Below the pieces are notes generated by a model. It had not been told where the DNA came from and did not search any database. It saw only the letters and a list, made by a program, of their open reading frames with translations. Below are positions 57,216 through 64,000 of a stretch of 64,000 nt of DNA, piece by piece; position 1 is the stretch's first letter, and each line of letters opens with the position of its first letter. A program made the translations under genes and the position numbers. This DNA comes from Amaurobius ferox (Eukaryota; Arthropoda; Arachnida; Araneae; Amaurobiidae), in NCBI GenBank assembly GCA_951213105.1, contig OX578153.1:53598520-53662519 (forward strand). Direction: 5' to 3'.

Positions 57216-57524
57216 GGGGTGGAGCAATCTAGTGGTTAAAACGCGAGGATTGCACTCGGGCAACCCAAGTTCGATTCCCAGCTCTGCCCAAACTGTCTAA
57301 AACTTAATTGAAAAGACCGGAACTTAATGGGGCAGCACTCTCAGGAACCGTACCATCCTCTTCCAATCCCATCATGTCTCGGATGAACTTTTGAACCTAT
57401 AGATTCATCGTGCCCATACTTCGCGTAGATATGGAATAGCTTTGGGGGATGTCGAGGATTGAACAAAAGACAACCGCATGCTACTTTCTTGTCGTAATTA
57501 CCGAGCTATTTGGAAGAAGAGTCA
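57216..57524. mobile_element. SINE head joined to an inverted SINE (foldback chimera)
   Basis: 57216-57296 is the tRNA-like head of a SINE on the plus strand (B box agttcgattcccag). From 57314 the sequence is SINE on the minus strand ('gaccggaacttaatggggca' ... 'aggattgaac' ... 'ttaccgagctatttgg'), running from the core back to the head. The two heads thus point at each other across a shared centre. Both halves are diverged. Confidence 0.7.
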
Positions 57525-58165
57525 GTTATTTTAGTATTTGTGAAATTCTGCATTTGACACGTATGAAGTCCGTGTTAGGAATGTCGATGATAAAAAATAG
57601 CTAGTTTCTGAAAGCTCAACAGCGCCATCTTGTAGCAAGAAGTGATATCTGTAGGCACAAATTCATTAACGAAAAATGTTTTACTGTTTCGTATCTCCCA
57701 TTAAAGTTTGTACATAAAGTTTTGAATCACTGTGTATTTGATCGACAGATATCCTACCCAAAAATTACAGACAAACACAGAGAAGACACACATACAACAA
57801 AATCAGTTGATTTGTATTCCTAGATGCCCAGAACGTTTATAATCATCATAATACGATATTCGTATTTTTGTCCTCCACCATAGTTTATTGCATTTACACA
57901 AGCGTATATATTGTAGGAAATGTAGAAATGAAAGAAAATCTAACAGATGTTCTCCTTCAATGAGAACAATAATACTTCCCCAAACACACAGAAAGCAAGA
58001 TATAAATATAGTCATTGTTTAACATCTTTTAACTTCATAGACGTATTGACAGACGGTAATTCTTTGTGAATATTATCTACTGTAAATATTTTAATAGATG
58101 ATTTACGTTAGAAATTGTTGACTTTTAGGTGTGCCTTACTTGAAGAACAAACTTCACTGTAATTT
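57525..58165. other. AT-rich sequence, nothing recognised
   Basis: ORF 57803-58015 is unassigned. Confidence 0.45.
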
Positions 58166-58299
58166 ATCAAAAAGTTAGGGGTAATTATTGATCCAGAAAA
58201 TTTCTTCTGTATCAATAATTACCCCTAACTGTAAACGAACGCTTCAGCGATGTTGAAGCGTTCGTTTACACTTTGTGCTCACTCTGCTAACTTTTTGAT
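58166..58299. other. Three-stem hairpin cluster
   Basis: Three perfect inverted pairs: stem 1, GTTAGGGGTAATTATTGAT (58174-58192) with 58211-58229, 19 bp plus an inner cagaa/ttctg; stem 2, TGTAAACGAACGCTTCA (58230-58246) with 58254-58270, 17 bp; outer stem ATCAAAAAGTTAG (58166-58178) with CTAACTTTTTGAT (58287-58299), 13 bp. Stem 1 and the outer stem share 58174-58178, so they compete. No ORF. It could be a structured RNA or the ends of an unknown small element. Confidence 0.85.
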
Positions 58300-58379
58300 G
58301 CGGAATAAATTTAATTTGTTCGCTTTTACGTAACTGATGAAATTAGGAACGAAAGAGATGTAATTTTGCTACACAAATT

Positions 58380-58770
58380 TTGCAATTTACTAAACTGCAA
58401 AAGGTTGTACTAGGTATTTCTATGACTCAATGATTCCCAACAAGGGCTCTGCAAATATTTGTTAGAGCATGCTACAAGAATTGTAACCTGTATTTTTTTT
58501 ATAATCGAATAAAATTATTGAAATCATTGAAGTTTCAACATAATCTATTAATGAAAAGATAAACCATCTTGAAAATCAAACTTGTCTAGCTATTTGCGCG
58601 ATAGTTAAAATTTAAGCAGCGATTGCAAAAGGTCGTGATAGGTAAATTAAAATTTAAGTTAGATTGCGGAAGGTCGTACTAGCTATTTTTATGACTCAAT
58701 GAATCCCAACAAGGGTCCTCGAATATTTGTTAAAGCATGCTAAAAGAAATACAACTTACACTCTTTTTTT
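58380..58770. repeat. Direct repeat of an approximately 120-bp block, two copies
   Basis: 'ctgcaaaaggttgtactagg' ... 'tatgactcaatgattcccaa' ... 'agcatgctacaagaa' (58396-58480) returns as 'ttgcggaaggtcgtactagc' ... 'tatgactcaatgaatcccaa' ... 'agcatgctaaaagaa' (58663-58748). The intervening 'gaaaagataaaccatcttga' + 'aaatcaaacttgtctagc' recurs at 60423-60465, beyond the two inserted elements. Confidence 0.75.
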
Positions 58771-58771
58771 T

Positions 58772-59570
58772 TACTTTCCCTGCAATACATGGTAATGTAC
58801 AGGGAAAGTATTGGAATCATGTCGAAAATCGCAACTCGAGTCTTCGACGGATCTACACGTTTGAAAACTTCTAGAATACGAAAAAACTATTTTTAGCGTG
58901 ATGTCTGTGTGTGTGTCTGTCTGTGTGGCAGTGTGTCTGTGCAATGTATGTATCCACTCTGACTCAAAAACTAATGGACCGAATTTCATAAAATTTGGTA
59001 GGTAAGTCCCTTGGAAGTGACCCTGGTGCTGATTAGTTTTTGGTATGATTCCAGAACCCGCCTTTTTTTGCGAAATGGCCCGTAAAATTTTCATTTATCC
59101 GTTCTAAAATACTAATTGACCAAATTTCACAAAATTTGGTAGATAAGTTACTTGTGGGATACTCTGGTGCTGATTAGATTTTGGTACGATTCGGAAAAAA
59201 TCAACCTGCCTTTTTGTACGAAATGGCCCGCCAAAATCTCCAAAATCTAAAAAAGACTAAGTAGTGTATGCTCAAATGAATTAATTAAATTCTTGTTTTA
59301 TACACAATTTTTGAAGAGGAAAATAATATAGCACACTCCATTATACTTTAGGACTAACCGTTCTCAAGATATTTGAGATTTTTTGCATTTTTGTTACGCC
59401 GAATTCGGAAAAATGTCCAATTAGCAAAATAAAAACAGAAATTGAATTGAAAATGCAAATTTAGAGTTATTTGGTTCAATTAAATTCAGTCTAATGAATT
59501 ATTAAAGAAATAAAGAAAATATGAATTTGAGTCTACGGGGAAAACCATGTGCTGCCCACATCAGATTTTT
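58772..59570 (+). repeat. Family H-B repeat, copy 4
   Basis: Complete copy: TACTTTCCCTGCAATACATG ... ATGTACAGGGAAAGTATTGG, 'gtcgaaaatcgcaactcgag' + 'tcttcgac', TG/CTGT run (58904-58940), and 3' end GTCTACGGGGAAAACCATGT + GCTGCCCACATCAGATTTTT. The minus ORF 58771-59094 is a shadow. Confidence 0.93.
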
Positions 59571-59600
59571 CTTTTTTTTTTCTGTGATCGAGTAAAAGTA

Positions 59601-60389
59601 CACTCAAACCTATTTTTGTGCATTGGATAGGGACCGCATAAAAGAAAACGCATAAAAAAAATCGCGCAAAACTTCACGAGTAGCTATAAAAAATAGTTTT
59701 CGCAACACAATTAAAAAGTATTTTTTTATGCGGTGAATAATGACCGCATAAAAAAAGTTTCACGTAGAAAATAACTCAAAAGCTTACGAAATAACTAGGA
59801 ATTGCTTTTTTAAACGAAATCAAGACACGAGGCTTGGCAGCTACTTAGAATCTCGCCAAACCTTTTGGAATCTGATTTAGAAAATACACATGCGAACATT
59901 TTTAAATATTTTATTTACATATGTACTTATTTTACACATACAAAACTTTTCAAAACGTATAACCATTATCCTTCGTAGTCTGACAATATGCAAACTTTCT
60001 TGTGGTAAACTGGTTCAAAATCGCTTTCGTCACTTGAAGATACTAACTCGCACTCGTTTAGAGTTGTATTTTTTTCAGTTACCATGCAGTCGGTGATCAG
60101 TTTTTGCGACGACTGTTGTTTCACTAGACGCTTGTATATGTCTCGGTAGCCAGATATCCAAGATTGAAGCTTCTTTTGGAATTTTGAAGTTCTTTCAGAA
60201 TTGGCATCGATTGCAAGAAAATGACATTCTAATTTATCGGAAAGTTGGAGCCCTGCATAGATTTTATCTACTGTCATGTTCCAATTTGATTGAAATTTTC
60301 ATATACCGCACAAAAAAAATCGCACAAATAAAAAATCGCACAAATAAAAAATCGCACAAAAAAAGACAGCACAAAAACAGGTTTGAGTG
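59601..60389. mobile_element. Pogo-like DNA element (789 bp) with TA target duplication
   Basis: Terminal inverted repeats CACTCAAACCTATTTTTGTG (59601-) and, reverse-complemented, CACTCAAACCTGTTTTTGTG (ending 60389). TA lies on both sides (59599-59600, 60390-60391). Subterminal repeats on the right are 'aaaatcgcacaaat' x3-4 (60307-60362). The left has related 'gaccgcataaaa' motifs at 59632 and 59730. The terminal sequence and TA duplication suggest the pogo/Tigger group. Confidence 0.85.
59966..60277 (-). CDS. Unassigned ORF in pogo-like element, possible transposase C-terminus
   Basis: A 103-codon ORF on the minus strand, fully inside the element, starting with ATG and ending in an acidic tail (SSSDESDFEPV). 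Its position before the left inverted repeat is where the C-terminus of a full-length transposase would be. No catalytic DDE residues are present and I do not recognise a domain. The element is too short for a full transposase, so this would be a remnant of an internally deleted copy. It might also be a chance ORF. Confidence 0.35.
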   Translation of the reverse strand: MTVDKIYAGLQLSDKLECHFLAIDANSERTSKFQKKLQSWISGYRDIYKRLVKQQSSQKLITDCMVTEKNTTLNECELVSSSDESDFEPVYHKKVCILSDYEG

Positions 60390-60404
60390 TATTGAAATCG
60401 AGGT

Positions 60405-60505
60405 TTAAACGTATTCTGTTAATGAAAAGATAAAACATCTTCAAAATCAAACTTGTTTAGCTATCCGCTTGATAGTTAACATTTAAGCAGCGATTACATT
60501 AAGCC
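60405..60505 (+). repeat. Continuation of the 58.5-kb repeat
   Basis: 'aatgaaaagataaaacatct' ... 'cttgatagttaacatttaag' + 'cagcgatt' matches 58553-58626. It is the third copy of that block. Confidence 0.65.
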
Positions 60506-60700
60506 CCGAAACTGAACTCTCTCCTGAACATGTCTTTACATGTCCTGCCATTTTGGTAGCACTTCAAAACATCGTGGAACTTCCACAGGAGATGCTGTAC
60601 TCCCATAGCAGCATTGCAATCTCAAGGGCCGTGGTCTCCGCACATGGATCTATTTAAGCGACTGACTCGTGTGGGCACAACATCACCACCACCACCACCA
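60506..60700. other. Short mixed stretch, possible SINE-related
   Basis: Contains (CCA)n at 60685-60702 and no ORF. Not recognised. Confidence 0.35.
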
Positions 60701-60702
60701 CT

Positions 60703-61110
60703 ACAAAAATATGAAATTCCAAAATATCAAATTTATGAAATTCGATCAACACATGCCAAAATGAAAGTGCTGTAAAATTCGATCAACATATGCCAAAATG
60801 AAAGCGCTGTGAAATTCGATCAATATATGCCAAAATGAAAACGGTAAAGTCTTATTAAAATATATAACTATGCCATATTTATTCTGTTTCAACAATTGGC
60901 TAAATTAAATAAATGAATTTGAAAAATGTTTACCAAAGTAAAACAATTAAATTAAGAAATTGAAAATATTAAAAATCCCCGTAAAATTTCAACCCGAAAG
61001 CCATAATTGATAGAATCCTATTAAAAATGTTATTATGCAAAAAAAAAATAGTTTTACATATGCATTTCTTTTTTTTTTAATCGGAAAAGATTTAATAAAA
61101 ATCTTCTCCT
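60703..61110 (+). repeat. Family E fragment with 37-bp tandem units
   Basis: Three units of 'gaaattcgatcaacatatgc' + 'caaaatgaaagcgctgt' (37 bp; 'ttcgatcaa' at 60741, 60778, 60815). Then a body ('ctgtttcaacaattggctaa' ... 'tttaataaaaatcttctcct') that matches 22830-23080 of family E. Confidence 0.6.
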
Positions 61111-62500
61111 GTCAAAACTAGTGAAGAACAGAACAAAGAGCAAATATTTGGAGAAAATTGTTTTATTTTTAAATAAAACAAATGAACAGATATTTGCAAA
61201 TGGAACGCAAGCAGTTACTTCTGGCACTCTGCCAAAAAACAAATTAAACAACTGTTGCTTTGTGCAGCAGCCACTGGGCGATAAACATGTTCCCATTGCA
61301 TCAGTTTGTTTTTCAGAAACTGTTTGTTTTTTGCAACTGTTTATTAGATAGCAGGTCTTTAAAACTATTTTGCTGTCTAACTGTTTTGAAGTGTATACTA
61401 TTTTGATGATCATGTTTTTGCAGTCGAAGTGTTTTTGAAGTCTATTTTTCAATGAAGAGCTTGGTGTAAATCGGCGGTTCACAGAAAAGTTCAATCGTAC
61501 TCATTGGCGATGCTTTTGCTTCAATTTTATTCAATTAGAAATGTTTCTATTTTATATTGTTATCGATGAACAACATGTAACAGAAAACATTTAAAATGGA
61601 CTGTTGGATGTTTAGTTTCTTCCAAATAGTTTGATAAAGTAAAAGCTTATACTGCATTAAATTTCTTATAGTATATGGAAAGTGGATATGCAATATACGA
61701 GTATGTAGGCATATGCTAAAAAAGTGCCCCGATTATCTTTGAAAAGGTTAAAATGCTACTTACTGATTTAAAAAGAAATTGTATTAAATATCGTAATTAG
61801 TAATATTAGTTGAATTCTATCATTTTAGCTTTTAAATTCAATTTTTTTCTAATTTATGTTGCAATTAAGCTTTAAACATTAAATTTTGGGGTGGTATGCT
61901 GAAAAGTGCTCCGGATTATCTTCGAAAAAGTTAATATGGTAATGTTTTAACACCTCAAAGTGCAATGACAGAAAATACCCATCTTTTACAAAACTCTCTT
62001 CCCAAATGCAACTCTAATTACAGTTTATCAATCATAATAATGATTGATTTTACCACCTTTATCGGCGTCGTATTTATTTTGTGACATTAAAGATGAATAT
62101 AAACATTTCGAGATGAAATTATTAGTTTGCGAGATTGCTCAAAAATGAATATATATGATCGCTTTTATTGCAACGATGCAACGCATCCAAACCAACTCGA
62201 ATCATATAGATCAAAAACCTTTCAGAAATATTCCATATAGTTCCTTCATAAATAGTGAGATAAAAGATTCTCACATTGCATCAAAAGTAACAAAATAGAA
62301 CAGAATGTAAATACCATTTAAATTGTTGGAATAAGCAAGTCCTTTTCAAGGGTTTTTTAACTGAGATTTGGTAGAAACGTGTATATGAAAGTCTTTTGTT
62401 TATTATTTTAATAAAATAAAATTTTATTTTGTAAATTTCATTGCACCATGGAAAACACGTTTGTATTTTTTTTTGCCGAAAATACAAAGAAAACACATCA
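61111..62500. other. AT-rich sequence, no gene recognised
   Basis: ORF 61054-61494 (minus, 146 codons) is the longest here, but its content is low-complexity K/F/L and I recognise no domain. The block 'atatgctaaaaaagtgcccc' + 'gattatctttgaaaa' (61712-61745) recurs as 'gtatgctgaaaagtgctccg' + 'gattatcttcgaaaa' (61896-61930). Confidence 0.35.
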
Positions 62501-64000
62501 GGAGATTGCATAAATTATGATAGTTAAGGTTGAGGGCTGAAATCGAAATTTGCAATAAAGTAACATGGATAATAAAATCTATTTTTCTTTAAACTAAACA
62601 AGTATTTTCGTGTATATGAACGAGATGTTTGAAGTTTTTAAACCATTTTATCATTTCTCTAAACGGAAATTCGTATGCATAACATACTCAAGGAAATTAA
62701 GCTTAGAAGTAACGACTTGGTAATAATTAGGGATGTGAAGAGATTTTGAGTAACTTTGTCAGACGGGCTTGCATTCTAAACATTCAGAAGGGGATGCACG
62801 CCTCTTTCTTGACTAGATATTAATCTGAACATAAGACGGGGTGTGAAATGGCATGTGATACATTTCCTCTCATCATCGTTATAATATCTATGCTAATATA
62901 ACTTGGTACGCGCGCAGAACGCAACTTCTTAACTAGATCAACATCTTATCTAGATCAACTAATGCACAATCTAAATAGATTGCTAAGAGTAAAGCAGAAT
63001 AGATGTTGTCTACGGGATTCATATCTAAAAGCCAGTCTGAGATCATACTGACCTTTCGTGCGTCTCCCTACCTTAAATATTTTAATTATTCCTCTGAGTA
63101 TTTATTGGCTTCAAAAGTAATTATTAAGAGTTGTAACTTGTATAAAATTTAAAGAAAATATATAGCAAAAGAGAAAAAAACTCACGATACTAAAACTGTA
63201 TCTTTCCTACAAACTTTGATATTGGAATTCAGTCTTACAGTAAACAAAATGAGAAGTGGATAAATTAAGCGGCTATGAAATTAACCCTAAAGTCGTATGT
63301 TCCAAATAGAATCGGCATCAAACCGTCAACACAGCTAAAAATATTTTTGTATCATTTGACATTATTCCTGTTAAAATTATATATGTCTTTTCACATTTGG
63401 AGAATTTTTAATAGTTGCAATTGCTTTTTATATTTTATTAATTTACGAGGTAGCTTATAAGATATTTTATATTAAATTCTCTAGAAAATCAATTTAATTT
63501 TTCAGATCATTTGTTTTCCCTTTTAGGAAATACGTATTGAATCCATAGTTGAACTCCAATGTAATCTGCAATTTATGATAGCAGTGTACATTGCATATTT
63601 CTAGATTGTGTATTAAAAAGTTCAGAGATAAAATAATATAAAAAAAAGACATAGACAAATGTTCTAAAATTTTCATCTTTTAACCGAATTTTTCCTAAAA
63701 TTATATATATTTTATTTGCTGAGGGAAGAAATAATATATATATGAAACTGTAGACGTGACATTTTTCCTGACACCAATACAAAAGTTATTGGTGAGTTCT
63801 GAAATTTTACAAGATGCCTACCAATGAAAATACTTAAACATTGTATTATTGTATTTTTATTCATAAATTACAATTCATTTTAATATTTATACTTCCATAT
63901 TTATAAATGTTATTGTTCTACTTTATCTAACGCAAAAATACCGCAAATTTATGCACATTCTTTGATGTGCTTAGACCAACTTCCCAATATGATGTCTGCA
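62501..64000. other. AT-rich sequence, no feature recognised
   Basis: No hairpin family, SINE or DNA element end is visible. The small ORFs (62281-62511, 63275-63460, 63494-63782) are AT-driven and unassigned. Confidence 0.45.

Noticed and set aside
61054..61494. 146-codon minus-strand ORF as a host gene
   Set aside because: Low-complexity composition, no recognisable domain, and part of the DNA matches repeat family E up to about 61110.

Overview
This is an AT-rich eukaryotic intergenic region made almost entirely of transposable elements and tandem repeats. No host protein-coding gene is convincingly visible. The content points to an invertebrate, most likely an arthropod and possibly an arachnid: mariner and Tc1 transposase remnants, pogo-like and long-TIR DNA elements, a young tRNA-derived SINE, an arthropod-like 5S rRNA sequence and (TG)n/(CTGT)n-bearing repeats. 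The organism call is inference, not a database result.

The commonest component is a set of non-autonomous repeats named here H-A to H-D. Each starts with a terminal hairpin (ACTTTCC...GGAAAGT in H-A and H-B, ACTTTCTCA...TGAGAAAGT in H-C, AACACTTT...AAAGTGTT in H-D), usually followed by a simple repeat and then a shared motif resembling 'acgaatggaccgattcgaacgaaattt'-type sequence. H-A has seven near-complete copies of about 0.95 kb (13.9, 32.2, 34.4, 35.3, 51.6, 53.7 and 55.5 kb). H-B has three near-complete copies of about 0.8 kb (12.2, 45.3, 58.8 kb), one split copy and fragments. In both, the start and end sequences match as inverted repeats, and they differ between families in the same way.

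The second component is a tRNA-derived SINE of about 285 bp with a CAA-rich tail, at 6.1, 7.6, 14.3, 43.0, 43.4, 49.7 and 50.0 kb. Older relatives have GAA-type tails (10.7, 46.9, 56.9 kb), and there are several truncated pieces. Most young copies keep 11-15 bp target-site duplications. At 43.0-43.7 kb and 49.6-50.3 kb the SINE inserted repeatedly into the same target sequence. One of these copies carries a complete 5S rRNA sequence fused in front of a SINE that has lost its B box.

DNA transposons: a mariner (5.1-6.7 kb) with D,D34D transposase, two in-frame stops and a SINE inside it; two decayed Tc1-like genes (16.8 and 19.7 kb), the first with a 517-bp tandem duplication at its 3' end; pogo-like elements with TA duplications (3.0 and 59.6 kb); an 862-bp element with about 257-bp inverted repeats (43.9 kb); and a 2748-bp element with about 135-bp inverted repeats and a 6-bp duplication (37.0 kb), whose ends resemble Polinton/Maverick termini and which interrupts an H-B copy.

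Tandem arrays have periods of 113 bp (4.0 kb), 207 bp (27.5 kb), 34 bp (31.3 kb), 22 bp (36.7 kb), about 221 bp (47.8 kb), 29 bp (48.8 kb) and 37 bp (60.7 kb). The right end (about 61-64 kb) is AT-rich with few recognisable features.
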